A stretch of DNA of 64,000 bases. Origin: Scolanthus callimorphus (lineage: Eukaryota > Cnidaria > Anthozoa > Actiniaria > Edwardsiidae). A program made the translations under genes and the position numbers. Below, piece by piece: positions 51,601 to 62,970 of the stretch. The notes under the pieces are model-generated. The model was not told the DNA's origin. It was given only the letters and a program-made list of their open reading frames with translations, and did not search any database. Every line of letters begins with the position of its first letter. The stretch's first letter is position 1. The stretch lies in the NCBI GenBank assembly GCA_033964015.1, contig CM066917.1:30579951-30643950 (forward strand), given 5' to 3'.

Positions 51601-53734
51601 GTGCATATGGCTAGACCTAGTGGAGTAGATGGATGCTAGCTCCTGATTCTTCTACTCCTTTGCATATGGCTAGATCTAGTGGAGTAGATAGAGGTTCCTG
51701 TTGATGGGCTCCCTGTGCAGATGGCTAGTAGTGCAATAGATGGAGACTCCTGTTAATGGGCTCCTGACAATAGTCACGCCACTCGATTGCGTCTCGTGGT
51801 GTACAATACTATGACGTCTCCGCATTAGTAGTGCACTCGTGTACGGCTAAAAGATTTGAGACGTTAATAAAGTTGCTTACTTACTTTTTTACGTCATATG
51901 CATCTAATACAGTACAAACGCACCGAAAAATGCACGATCTATTTGTACTATGAATGTCCTTACCGCTTCCTCCGTCACCACAGGCATTACAGCTCTTTTT
52001 ACAATTGTCTTGCATCCACGCGGCATTAGTTTGACAGTAGCCGTTCTTTGCCCAGGTGGGGCACATTTGGAGGTTGTTGTCATAACACGTACCTGATAAG
52101 ATAAGGGTCTAGAACTACTACTACAGGAATCAACACTTTAATAGAAGAACGGAGCACTAGCACTGGCATTACTCCGCCTGCAATAGGTTCTTGTTTAGCC
52201 CTTTTCAAAGAAAGAAATAGCGCTTGTAGTGCTAGTGCGCGCGGGAAGAAAGTGCTGGACGTGTAAATTTAAATTTGGACGAGTAATTTACGGGCGCTCG
52301 TTTTGCGTGCGTGTGTACTGTAATAGATACGTCACAGAATGCCATGGACAAAATAGAACGCAACGAGACGCAGTCGAGTTGCGTGACTGTTGTTCATGAC
52401 ATTCTGTGACGTCTTCTGTGTATCTATTGCAGTACATACGCAAAAAAACCGAGATCTATTTGTTTTATTCAACAACAGACAGGGATTTTTATCAACCGTG
52501 TATCTGTACTCCTTATAGCAACATGGCTCTCGACCAGTGCAACTAAAAAAATAGTGACTAAAACCCTTGTTCCTTATTGGAAAAAAGAACATTCTCACCG
52601 CATATAACGGGGGAATAAAAAGTTTTGCACGGAACAAAAGTTCCACCACCCCCCTAGTCAAAGGCGGACAAGGAACATCGAACACGCCCAAAATCATGTT
52701 TACAAGGCATTTCCTAAAATGGAATTGTTGAGGTTCCTCTTACCAGTAGCGGCATCAGTAAAGCCTGCAACACAAAAAGACGACGTTTATCGTTCACGTC
52801 ACGAGACCCTTCACGGGCACGCAATGCCCCCTCGATAAACGCGCTAAAACAACGTATTTATCAATTCTGAGCATGTAGCCTAAAGCTATCTCGTTTCTTT
52901 TTTGAACTGCTATTTGTTTTTTGCCAGGAGAAGTTAGGTCGGCCGAAAATTTGCCAGCGGGGAAGAAAGGATAATTTTCCCAGCCAGCATGAGTTAACAT
53001 GTCAATTAACACCCACCAAAAAATACCTAAAACAATATAAAAAGAGAAAAAAATGACACTAAAGAATAAGAAATTTCCAAACATACCAAAAATTAAAATA
53101 GATTTGGCTAGGACACATGAATTTGTTTTGCCAGCAAAGGTGAAAAATAAAAAAGACAAAAAAAAAGGTCCCAACAAGAGGCTTTCTGGCCCTTTTTGCC
53201 AGACAGCAGCGAATGTGGGCGAGACTAAGGCGGTGATTACATGAGACCGGTACGAACTCAGAGCGGTCTGAGTTCGTATCGGCTCTCATACATTTCTTTA
53301 CATGTGTTTACATGAGGCCGGTTAGAAAAAAAGTCCTTACCGGCACGAGTTCATTCCGGTTGCTGACCCGACACGAACGACTTTCGAGTCTGTACCGGTC
53401 TCACGTAAACACGATCAAAAAGGTGGTGATTACATGAGACCGGTATGAACTCAGATCGCTCTGAGTTCGTACCGGTCTCATGTAATCACCGCCTAACCTG
53501 TTTTCTGATGAACGGGTCCGTTGTGTGTGCTCGGGACCAATGACCAGCTAATAATATATATCTACTTTACGAACATTTTGTTTGTTCAGTAAATTATTTC
53601 ATCATTTAAAAGCTTTGAAAAATCAGAGCATATTTTCGAGGTATAATACTTGAGCTAACATACATACCTAACCAACTGACCAAAATGACTTGTAAAAGCA
53701 AAGCGAAATGAAAATTTGCTCTGTTCATTTTCAT
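48652..53734 (-). CDS. multi-ShK CAP-domain secreted protein, possibly damaged
   Basis: Minus-strand exons: 53734-53668 (signal peptide), 52764-52744 (21-bp linker), 52092-51964, 50871-50734 and 50547-50410 (one ShK domain each, with Gly-rich ends), about 50032-49777 (fourth ShK fused to CAP sequence) and 48904-48652 (CAP C-terminus with GHFTQLVWRES and a cysteine-rich tail). The first five are joined in phase 1 and in frame. All four ShK domains keep six cysteines and the NCKKSC motif. The sixth exon is abnormal: no AG precedes its first ShK codon, the frame shifts near 49915 between ShK and CAP, and the CAP part starts inside the domain (HASHAERNGNGENLA) without the helix-1 AHNxYR segment seen in the other gene. 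A deletion fusing two exons, or an assembly error, would explain this. Secretion is expected; channel or toxin activity is not shown. Confidence 0.8.
49191..49638. mobile_element. Mutator-like MITE carrying a nested MITE
   Basis: Outer arms CAATCTCTTACCCAGAGCCC and complement GGGCTCTGGGTACGAGATTG, with inner CATCTTTTGGCCAGCGGCAA pairing. Flanks ATAGCGAAA and TTAGCGAAA form a 9-bp duplication with one mismatch. A second element (49254-49468) is inserted in its interior. Confidence 0.85.
49254..49471. mobile_element. Mutator-like MITE (CATTCTCTTACCC ends), nested
   Basis: Same family as 20729 and 34647. The flanks carry TGGGGGAAT on both sides, a 9-bp target duplication within the outer element. 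The gene strand of the ShK-CAP gene is interrupted only in an intron. Confidence 0.88.
51125..51835. repeat. minisatellite with a 232-bp perfect duplication
   Basis: Units based on GCATATGGCTAGACCTAGTG followed by GAGTAGATGGA(G/T) and GACTCCTGTTGATGGGCTCC repeat irregularly. The segment 51371-51602 is repeated essentially unchanged at 51603-51834. It lies in the intron between ShK exons 1 and 2. Confidence 0.9.
51815..51887 (+). mobile_element. SINE 3' tail fragment
   Basis: Contains TTTGAGACGTTAATAAAGTT preceded by ATTAGTAGTGCACTCGTG, matching the tail of the SINE at 40268-40660 in opposite orientation. No tRNA head is present. Confidence 0.65.
53229..53493. mobile_element. PIF/Harbinger-like MITE with TAA duplication
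   Basis: Terminal repeats GGCGGTGATTACATGAGACC with complement, flanked by TAA at 53226-53228 and 53494-53496. Each end is itself a palindrome around CCGGTACGAACTCAG, so the element has two hairpin-forming ends. TAA duplications are typical of PIF/Harbinger elements. Confidence 0.85.
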
Positions 53735-54799
53735 GACGAAAGGTTGTAGTACTGAACGTAGCGTCTCGGCTGCCAGGTAATGCCCAGAACAGTAGAAGGA
53801 CAAGGCGTTTTGAACACAACCTGCAGTTATTTGAACAGCTTTCACAGCCAATTACCTCCCAAGTGTAATGACAATGGAAATGAATCACTGGAAATCCTCC
53901 TGTCAAATTCAACGCAAATGTTTATTTTAAATATTAAAAAGGCTTTCAAGCAATTTTTCAATGCCAGAGTAGTATAATAAGCTACATATTTTGTACTTGT
54001 TTCTTCACTAGAAAAGAGAGGTGAATTTGCAGTGCCCGGGGGAGTCAACGCAGATTTTCAAAAATCAAGGGTACACGACCGACCTGTAACGCCCGAAAAA
54101 AGAAGAGTTGGGGTTAATAATCAAATTAGGGCTGGGCATAAACTGGGACGATCTGAAAGAAATCTGAATTGACAGGGTACACTGAAATGGTGCCCCCGCA
54201 CTAGGTTACTGTACTGCCAGTGGTACTAGAAGTTCACTTCCCCCTCCCCACATCCCGCCCCCGGATTTTGGAGCCGGCTGTTGATATACCCCGTTGTCAA
54301 AAAAACAGTAAAACTTTAATAATCATCTTTAATAACTTCTCAAAAGTAGACAACAGTTAATCGTAATGTTTGCATCCCTAGATTTACGGCTAGAGCCCCG
54401 AATCTGGTGTTTGCTTATGTTTGGCATCTCTACGCCTAATATAAACTTTAGACATGACCAGAGAACACCTGTTTATATAAAGCTAATACTCGCTATCTCA
54501 TTTCATGTAGAACATGTTCTACCTAATTATTGCATTGTACACTTGAATCAAAGTTTTCATTCAAAATAATTCCGGTGAAGCAGCTAATAGATAGTAGGAG
54601 ATAGCAGAGGTATGAAATGAAAAATGATGATCGTGCGTACGCTCTCCCATTGCTATTGTTTTCCTATTGTTTTGCTATTGTTTTCCTATTGTTTTGCTAT
54701 TGCGTTATTATTCAGATATACCTATCACTTCAATTCGACAAGTTGGTAATGAGCAAGGCTGAGGTTAGCATTGACGATAGAGCGACGGAGAACAGTGCT

Positions 54800-55491
54800 C
54801 AGGTGTGTTAAGGCCTGACTTGGGGCTTATACACGGGCAGAAAATAGTATTGCAAATATCTCTAATACGAAAATAGCTACAGCAATGAAACTTTGCATCA
54901 ATGTTAATTCTTGTACTAGCAAAATTTTGACAGTTTACGTTTCCATGACAACCAATTTAAAGGGACGTGCGCCATATTTGTCCTTTTTTGGTACATAACC
55001 TAAAATGGGGAACAGAAAACCTCATCCTATTCTGAAAATACGATGGAATTTTCCTTTACTGCATCGATTCCTTCAATATATCGCCTTTTAAGGCAGACCA
55101 CCTTGAATATTAGCGGAGATAGGAGAAAAACTTTGTTGCTAGGGCAACAGTTCTCACGATCACGTGACCCTTGACACGATTAAAAGGCGTTATCAACTGC
55201 AGAAGTTCATGAAGATTACAAATTTAGGGTCAAAAAGTAGGAACATTGGCGGTAAGTTTTCCCCGTTTTTGATTGAAAGTAAATTTTAAACGGTACTTAC
55301 AGATACTCTAAAATTGTGTCTCCATAGCAACTAAATGTATGGAACAGTTAAGGTCGGGGGACGTGTTACTCATACCAAATTCCATCTCGGTAGCTATTTT
55401 GCGAATGTAGTTATTTGCAAAAACTGCGTTTTTGCCTTAAGAATCCGCGTATAAGCCCCACCTCCTTTCAAGTCAGGCCTTAACACACCTG
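54800..55491. mobile_element. 700-bp non-autonomous DNA transposon
   Basis: Ends CAGGTGTGTTAAGGCCTGAC and complement GTCAGGCCTTAACACACCTG, followed inward by TTATACACG / CGCGTATAA. No open frame of note. Its right end directly abuts the hAT-like element at 55492. The CAGG start suggests hAT, but no 8-bp duplication was confirmed. Confidence 0.75.
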
Positions 55492-56108
55492 AGTGGCGGA
55501 TCCAGGGGTGTGCGAAGGACCATGCCCTCCCCTCCCCCCTCCTTGAGCACTAAATTTAATTTATTGTGATACTAAGACCACGCATGGCCGAGCTCTGCTT
55601 TTATATTGCAACATATCCACTTAACCCCACTTATGGATAATCCATAAGTATTGATAGCACCTCCATATATGAATAATCCAGAACTCAAGAGCATGGTTAT
55701 TTGACATGCGCAATGTCCCACATGGTTGTAGGTTGCCGTAGTACACTTGTATCGAGCGCTCTGGAAAGGGTGTAGTGGGCGGGGGATCTGGGGCTGGTTT
55801 TTTTTTTTTTTTTTTTTGGTTCGGACAATTTTAGAGTGTTCATACATACACATTGCTTCGTTCTATTAGAGTTCATTTATACACATTGCTTCGTTCTATT
55901 CATAGTCTTTTATAGAACGAAGATAATTGATATTATACAGCTACCCTGCTCTTGAGTTCTGGATTATTCATATATGGAGGTGCTATCAATACTTATGGAT
56001 TATCCATAAGTGAGGTTAAGTGGATATGTTGTATATTGCCCGTATTTATCTTCGAAGGAGCGACGAAAGAAGCGGAACCCCCCTGTTAAATCCTGGATTC
56101 GCCACTGG
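55492..56108. mobile_element. hAT-like element (AGTGGCGGATCC ends) with nested MITE
   Basis: Left AGTGGCGGATCCAGGGG and right TCCTGGATTCGCCACT are inverted and belong to the same family as 40908-41087. It contains another inverted-repeat element at 55609-56031. Confidence 0.7.
55609..56031. mobile_element. MITE with 80-bp terminal inverted repeats
   Basis: Arms CAACATATCCACTTAACC through TCCAGAACTCAAGAGCA, about 80 bp, are repeated as the complement at 55950-56031. Flanking TATATTG occurs at both sides (7-8-bp duplication). Confidence 0.8.
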
Positions 56109-56278
56109 AGAACTTAAAATAAACTTTTCCCGAGGAGCAAACACGGCTGTAGCGGAGCCAGAAGATGTGAACAAATACGCATTCGCCAACTGAATGTCAA
56201 AACCCATTTATTCGATTATTCTGAGTCTAACTAATATAAAATAGATAAATGACAAAAACATACAATACAATAAGTACT

Positions 56279-56381
56279 ATTTACAATATGAGCGGCCGAT
56301 TTGTATGGGATTTACAATTTCGAGGCCGAAGGCCGAGAAATTGTAAATTCCATACAAATCGGACGCGAATATTGTAAATGA
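56279..56381. repeat. hairpin-forming inverted repeat
   Basis: ATTTACAATAT...GATTTGTATGG...TTTACAATTTC pairs with GAAATTGTAAATTCCATAC...ATATTGTAAAT. The centre lies at GAGGCCGAAGGCC. About 100 bp long. Confidence 0.75.
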
Positions 56382-56601
56382 CTTATGATATGTCAAGACA
56401 ACAACTCTTTGTTGAAAATTCTTTGTTTGTATTCTTTTGTTGAAAACAATTTGAAGTACTATTGAAAATCCAAGGCAGCATGAATTCAATTCAGTTGAAA
56501 AGGTTAGGATTCTTTTGTTTTATTCATGACAATGAATAGGCCTTTTGTTGTAAATGATGTAATACACAAAATAATGAACTGGCTTTTGTTATCAACTTTA
56601 G

Positions 56602-57022
56602 CCGAAAGTTGTGCAATGAAATTTATTCAGTCGATGCTAAGTACTGCCTAAAAAAATGCAGCGTAGCGCTTTTGGTACGCCAAACTCGTCACAAGTCGCT
56701 TTCTCTGCTCTTCAAAATCGTGTGTCGGATGGGACTTTCCGAAAGTCTAAAACACGGCAGGACAGCAGTTGGAGGCATTCGTACCGATACGAGAACAGGA
56801 GATGTGAACTATATGGTCGAGCTTTTTGAGACAACAATCGAGCACAAAAAGAAGGTTAGTTTTATTCTGAGTATAGCGACTTTGCTTTATCAGACTTGTT
56901 GTTAAATTAAATGTAAAATACATTAAATATCGAACTATTTCCATGTGTTTAAGGTTTCCAAACTGGTTTCGAAAGCATTGCACGCAGAGGGATTGGAAAA
57001 GATACAACAATGGAGCAAGTGA
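56602..57022 (+). CDS. two-exon coding candidate of unknown family (partial)
   Basis: An acceptor (TTATCAACTTTAG) opens an exon 56602-56854 that stays open for 84 codons and ends at an AAG|GTTAGT donor. A second exon starts after AAG at 56954 and reads in phase to a TGA at 57022. The predicted piece has charged segments (GGIRTDTRTGDVNYMVELFE, TTIEHKKK). A different frame of the second exon is also open and protein-like, with an acidic/serine end (ESSSTESDS), so the true frame is uncertain. I do not recognise the family and found no upstream exon. It could belong to a real gene or an old retroelement. Confidence 0.35.
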
Positions 57023-57335
57023 ACAAGACGAGGTCAAGAAATTGTTGGAAAGGCATTGGAGGGAAAGCAGTTCAACTGAGTCAGACTCTCTGGTTATTTA
57101 TTGAAAATGCGTATTTTTAATGCTGTTAGTTTTATATAATAAGACAGCTTTCTGGTCAAATGAACACTAGTCTGCTTGCAGCCGTTCTTGAACTTATTCT
57201 TATACAGTTTATTATTGTCGACAAACCAACTAGCCTAATTGTTGTAACATTTGTTTTGCCAAATGCTTTTCTTGCTTAAAGTTTTGAGTAATGTTTTTTC
57301 ATAGTCGTAATTTTACTCGAATAGTTCAGCAGTGA

Positions 57336-57491
57336 AAGGGTGGGGTTGATGAATAATGACAATAGTTAATAGATCTATTAGTATTCTGTAAATATTTATA
57401 GAATACTAATATCGATATTAGTATTCTATAAATATTTACAGAATACTAATAGATCTATTAACTATTGTTATTATTCATCAACCCCACCCTT
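57336..57491. mobile_element. 155-bp spacerless palindrome
   Basis: Centred on ATCGAT at 57411-57416, the two halves are exact complements over about 77 bp each except for one mismatch (ATGAC against ATAAC near 57357). Weaker pairing continues outward (TTCAGCAG / CTGCTGAA). The outer sequence is AAAGGGTGGGGTTGATGAAT. Confidence 0.9.
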
Positions 57492-58529
57492 TCCCTGCTG
57501 AATATTCAAGCCCTCCCCGCTCTTTTAGTTTGATGGATCTTGTATCCAGTTTACAAGGCTAGTCATGTGACCTGAATTGTGCCTTCTCATTGGATACTTG
57601 CTTCATGAATAATTGATGAATATTATAAAGGCATATGACATTTTATGGGTTTTACCTCTTGTAGTAGTTGTAATCCTGCATGCCGCCCGATATTGGGTAC
57701 CAGGCCGCGCCGTTTGTAATCCCGTCCTTGAATTGCTCCTTCTTATCTACCTTGTTTCCAGGGTTTTGACCGCGAAAAACACAGTGGAAAATGCACATAA
57801 CATCTTTTCTCAAGTGTATCTGAGTTCTGGTTGAGTTTTAAGCTTTCTAGTCAATAAAAATAGTGAAAAACTTACTAGGATTCCAAATATGGTATGCAGT
57901 TATTTCCTTATGTTGAAGAAAGTCGACACATTTACAAGGGAACTATCTTGATATGACGTTAACAAGGGGACGCAAACGGTTAATTACCGCGGCCTACATT
58001 GAAGGTCAGAGAAAATATTGCCAGAGCGCGCAAAAGAACCAATCAGAACAGAATTCGTGGCCCTCACATCTTTATGAAATTACGACCAGGAAGTACTATT
58101 TCGCTACATCATGTACATAGAAAAGCGCACACAATACAGTACTTTCCCGGCCGGCCTTGCGCGCTTCGTCTTTGTAAATTGTGGACAATCTCGTCCACAA
58201 AGCCTTTGGTCGTTTTGGCCAGCGGTGCCGCGCATGCACACACTTGTTACTAGTAGGGTCTCTCCTAGTGCGTGCAAAGGTTCAATCAATGCCGTCCTTA
58301 GAAACCAAATATTATGTTCATATTGTCATAACAACGGGCAAATAAGATTAATCTCTATGGCGAATTTCATAATATTTTACCCGTTGACAAGGGTTACATT
58401 TTTTTCCTCTAAATATTTACTTAAATTCTTTGGCAACGTTCAAAATGTTTTTCCTGTTGCTAAGCACACCCTAGAAACGGTAAACAAACATGATTTTGTG
58501 TTTGTGTCGTAACCATAGAAGCACAAAAC

Positions 58530-58536
58530 TATATAA
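58530..58536 (+). promoter_or_regulatory. TATA box of ETS gene
   Basis: TATATAA lies 96 bp upstream of the ETS start codon, which places a transcription start near 58560 and a 5' UTR of about 70 bp. Confidence 0.5.
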
Positions 58537-58631
58537 CCATGCATCCGAAGGCACACCGGAGTTCTTACTGAGTTACTCCATGAAGTAAGACCACAGACAA
58601 CTGTATTTCACAGAGGAAAGCACTGAAAACG

Positions 58632-59841
58632 ATGAAACTCGAAGTCAGCAACATGTACAACGGCTTTTTGCGCCGCGAAGGTAGGCCGAAAACTTGTGAC
58701 CTTTCATGCGCAATCAGGCGCCTAAAATTTTAGCAACTTCATGCAGGCTGGGCCGATGAGTCTGGAAATCTGGCTATCCCTTGAAATAAAGTCTATTATT
58801 ATTATTAGTAGTAGTACAGGTATGTGTACTCGATTTTTTCCGCATTGAACGATTTTTGTTGCAAGTGGGCCAAACGTCTATTTCCGCCTGTTTCCTTCCG
58901 TTCTTTTTTGTCATAGTCCTTTGTGTTCTCTTTATATATACTGATGAATTCTATTTTCCTTAATTTTTCTGTTCTGTTCTGTTCTGTTCCGGTCTGTGCT
59001 GTTCTGTGTGTTTTAGTGAGCTGTTCTGCACTGCTCTGTACTATTTTGTTCTGTTCTATTCTGTCCTGTTCTGTTTGCTCTGTACGGTTCTAGTGTTCTG
59101 TTCTTTACTGCTCTTTGCTGGTCTGTTCTGTTTTGCTTTGCTGTTTCTGTTCTTATCTGTTTTGCACTGTTCTGTTCAATGTTCTGTTCTGTTCTCTCTT
59201 TCCTGTTGTTGTTGGTACCCTATCATATGAAATAGCGCATTGGTAAACCCACTTCAACAGGGATACTACAAATTATATCAATTTCTTGATAGCTTCTAGA
59301 ATAGTAAGTAAAATATTTATGTTTATTTTGTGGTCTAGGTAGCCTCAAGTTGTGGCAATTCCTGCTCAAACTCCTGTGCACCAACAATACGGACCGCCTC
59401 ATCCGCTGGATAGGCATGCACGGAGAGTTTCAACTGACGAACCCCGAGGGCGTGGCTAAGCTTTGGGGAGTAGAAACAGGAAAGACGAAGATGAACTATA
59501 CAATTATGAGCCGCGCCTTGCGGCATTACTACGCCAAGGGGATTCTTTCCAAAGTGCGCTACACCAAATGGGCTTATCGCTTTAACTACAACATTCTCTG
59601 CCTCCTGGACTTGGCTGCGCAGCAGAGCGAGATGCATGCTAGTCCCGTGCCTCCTCCATCGCCTTATTGTTGTTCTAACTTCACAGAACAAGAACCATGG
59701 GCGCGATTAAGTATCCCATCGCCGGTTCTAAGCCCGGTTACGCTCTCTCAACCCTTACAAGGCCAGATGTACAGCCCATATGCCCTGACCTATGGCTGGA
59801 ATAACGACCTCGTTGCCCATACTTCTAATTTTTCTTTCTGA
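58632..59841 (+). CDS. compact ETS-domain transcription factor
   Basis: Two exons joined in phase 1: 58632-58680 and 59339-59841, 183 residues. The ETS DNA-binding domain starts at about residue 18 (SLKLWQFLLKLL) and runs to about residue 105, with GEFQLTNPEGVAKLWG and the recognition helix MNYTIMSRALRHYY. The two DNA-contacting arginines (75 and 78) are kept; the usual KLSRALR lysine-leucine is replaced by IM. The C-terminal tail is Pro/Ser-rich. There is no PNT domain and only 17 residues precede the domain, so the protein is much shorter than most ETS factors. It does not fall clearly into a subfamily by eye. Nuclear activity at GGAA/T sites is expected from the family. No frame break. Confidence 0.92.
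58970..59215. repeat. degenerate TTCTG microsatellite
   Basis: About 240 bp of imperfect (TTCTG)n in the single intron of the ETS gene. Confidence 0.9.
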
Positions 59842-60821
59842 AACTAAATTTATATAATTTTATTAGATGTATATATTTATAGACAATGTATATTGAATGA
59901 GTAAGAGATTTGGTTAAGCAATTGCTTGATAATGGCGTAACGGATGCGCCGAAACGTGGAGTTTTATTAAATATTCTGTTTTTCTCAAGTATATTGAATG
60001 ATTCTGATAATTATGACATGGATATATATTTTTTTGATTTTAAAATCCTCTTGTTAGTTTTTAAGTCTCTTAAGGGTGCGTTTACCTATTTCGTTGCTAT
60101 GGTTGCACGGTTGCTATGCTGGGAACGTGTTCGCGGGTAGTCTGTGGTTGATCAGTCTTCAGTGGTGCGATTATCTGGTACACGAACGGGTCGTACTTCA
60201 CGGACGTTTTCAGTTTCCGACTTCTTTGGAAAGGAATTCTCGAAATAAATATCACAATCTATAGGTCATTATAGTCCCTTGTATCTTTATAAAGCCCTGC
60301 TTCCTGTTTTCCCAAAACATACGGAAAATACTAAGCCAAACTCAGTCATGTCTCCCTCGTGCCACTGACGTGTTGCTGTGTTTTCGCACGATAAGCTGAC
60401 ACAAAATGATCAATTATAATAAAATGCTAAGTGATATTGCCAGAAATAACGCAATCTAAAAACTTCTTTACTTGTGTTCGGGTGACACCTTTTATGTCGC
60501 CTTTTCCTTATTTTTTATCGGATCGAAAAATGCATCCGTGAGTCTTTGGGTATGCAGCTCTTTGAAATGTCAACATCACAAAAAATCGAATTTTTGCAAG
60601 TGAGAACGAGAAACAAATTTTCTGTGGCAATGACATCTCATTCGATCCGAAGTTAGTCCTGAAATTTCAAAGATTTTCCTTGAAAGGGGAAGGTTTTGCA
60701 GGACTTACAATTTTCCCTAGCAACGGCTCAAAAAGATAGGTAAACTCTCTTAGCTCCTTTAGTTTGAATGAATTTTTAATGCCATACACCCTCCTGCACT
60801 CTCCTTGCGCTAGAGTGTGTG

Positions 60822-60824
<3 letters not shown>

Positions 60825-60863
<39 letters not shown>
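60825..60863. repeat. G homopolymer, about 38 bp
   Basis: One of the longest of at least seven long G/C runs in the window. It can form G-quadruplexes and its true length is uncertain in any assembly. Confidence 0.9.
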
Positions 60864-60864
<1 letters not shown>

Positions 60865-62792
60865 GGTGGGGTCATTCCATAACATAGCAGAAAATATATT
60901 TACCTTTCTATCGGTCGTAGTCGGGTACCTTAGCGGAATGATCGTGACACGGCGGACAAAAGTGCCAAAATTTGTATACGTGTTGGTTTGGGCTAGTTAA
61001 TCAATCCTAGGATGGGTGCCCAGTTGGCACCCCCCTGCTTCTCATTTTACTAGAGATCAAAATCTGAGTGAAAACTTCGTGTGATGGGTTGCCTGTGGCG
61101 GATATCATAATTATCATATTTTTGCTTTAAAAGCCAAGACAAAGATGAATAAATACTTGTGAAGCTGTATCATGCATTCAGAAATATTTATCGTCCATAA
61201 AAAAAGCATTTCGAAAAAGCTTAAGCGTGTTTGAAAAGGTTTAGTGTATTCCTCGTGCCCAGACTCTCTCATTCAGACCTTTCCAAAATGGCGGCCGCCA
61301 TGAACAACTACTGAGTCTGTAAGTATTTTGGCGCAATAACTAACCCTTTTTGAACAATTTAATTGTAAGTACATGTAAAATTACACGGCTAATGAGTTTC
61401 TTTTTCCTTTTTCGGATGTTTAGTTTGAATAATTTAATTTTCAATGCGAAAATCAAACGAGAAATTGGTACGATGGTTCGAATGTAAATTCACAAAACGC
61501 CAAATCATTGCAAATATGAAATAGCTATGGTCATCAACGACGGATTCTTGCATTTCGACCTTGAGTTTCGGCTTTATAAAATTAAAGATCTGTAAAATAA
61601 GGTGCCTGATAAGTGGATTTCACATGACACATTGCGTTTACTCCTGTACGTTTTGTTCACAGTAGGTGACGGTGTATTTACTTTGCGCTTTGTATACCCA
61701 GTCATTTGAAGTCGCAATAAGCGAGAATGTGCCGATGTGTGTATAGTTAGTGTTCATTCTCACTTATTCTAAAACGCAGCTCTATGCGTTTATTCTGCAA
61801 TGTGAACGACATATCTTGGAGTACGAGATACGACACGAAACCATAAAAACGACCCCGCGCTCACAGACAAGTTTGGCTGAAACATAGAGGATGATTCCCT
61901 GCTAGCGGAGGCCAGCCTCTGCACACAAATGTCACAACCTCGACCAACGCACAGCATTTTGATCAAATTTCTCATAGAAAATAAAACGATTTCCAGCGAA
62001 ATTCTTAAAACAAACTTTAGAATGAGTATCAGAGCAGCGTTAAAGACACTTTAAATTGAGTGAACGAGCCATTTAAAGGCAACAAAAAGTGATTTTGTGT
62101 AAGTTGTAGAGCAGATAAATTGATGTTTTCTTGCTCTCGCGCACAAACTTGATCGACCAGTTTTTCCAAGCTAACGCCATTTTCTCACCAATGCCCGACA
62201 GAGAAATGACATTGGTGTGGAGAGGCTACTTTTGCGTAGTTGAAAAACACAAGAAAACATTAAAAGTAAAAGAAAATGCAGGGAGATAAAAAGTAGCCTC
62301 TGCTCGCAGGGAAAGAGGATGGCTGTTGGGTGCCCGAATGGCTTACACTGCTCTGTCCAGATCATGCCTCGAACTTGTGAAGTGCTCTTGTAATTTAATT
62401 CAATTTTATTAATTTAATTTTGACTCGCATAAGTCAGGTGCGACCTTACAAGAGAACCAAATAGTGTCTTCTGGATGCCTTTTGGGTAGTGCCTGCGGAA
62501 GAAGCCGAGCATCTTTTCATGCCTTTTTGCTTTCGAGACACATCAATCCAGAGTGTATAGTCCCTCAGGATGATGCGTTCTTTACCCCTGACGCGAACGT
62601 TTTCACATTTGGTTGGCTAAATGAGAGCTCGTCGATCTGTCTGCAGTTTCTGAACGCCGTTTGGGGCATTTATGGCTCAAAAATACTTGGTGTCGTCAGC
62701 AAACATGGCAATATGTGAGAAACTACAGTTTCTCACACATTGCCATGAGAGACATCTCAATCTTGGACGTTATTCATATAAAGATCGAACAG

Positions 62793-62970
62793 CATCGGGG
62801 GGGGGGGGGGGGGTACTCCCTTACAAGAGCTATACGGGTATGTGCCGCCAAACGTGGTCCCGATTTCTTCCTCCAGCCGATAGAACGGGGTATCGTTTAG
62901 GAACCGTCCTCTAGAACGGGGTATGATTAATGAAGACCACCCAACAGACATCTTCAAGGAAGCGGTCACG
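62793..62970. mobile_element. relative of the G-terminated element, left end
   Basis: A G run followed by GGTACTCCCTTACAAGAGCT matches the terminal structure at 11177, with internal repeats of TAGAACGGGGTAT. No matching C-run end was found within the window. Confidence 0.55.

Larger units (their letters stand above)
53735..56601. other. intergenic stretch rich in DNA transposon remnants
   Basis: Holds the elements at 54800, 55492 and 55609 and the hairpin at 56279. I recognise no coding exon. Confidence 0.6.
57023..58631. other. intergenic stretch upstream of ETS gene
   Basis: Contains the palindrome at 57336 and the ETS promoter. Open frames at 57613 and 58111 lack splice or family support. 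Confidence 0.5.

Noticed and set aside
58111..58512. 133-codon plus-strand frame upstream of the ETS gene
   Set aside because: No recognisable domain, no splice sites, composition like intergenic DNA; it ends just before the ETS TATA box.
60667..61000. Poly-proline and poly-glycine frames
   Set aside because: Artefacts of the G homopolymer at 60825-60863.
62464..62718. 84-codon plus-strand frame
   Set aside because: Faintly like a retroelement endonuclease but with no decisive motif; left unannotated except as a note.
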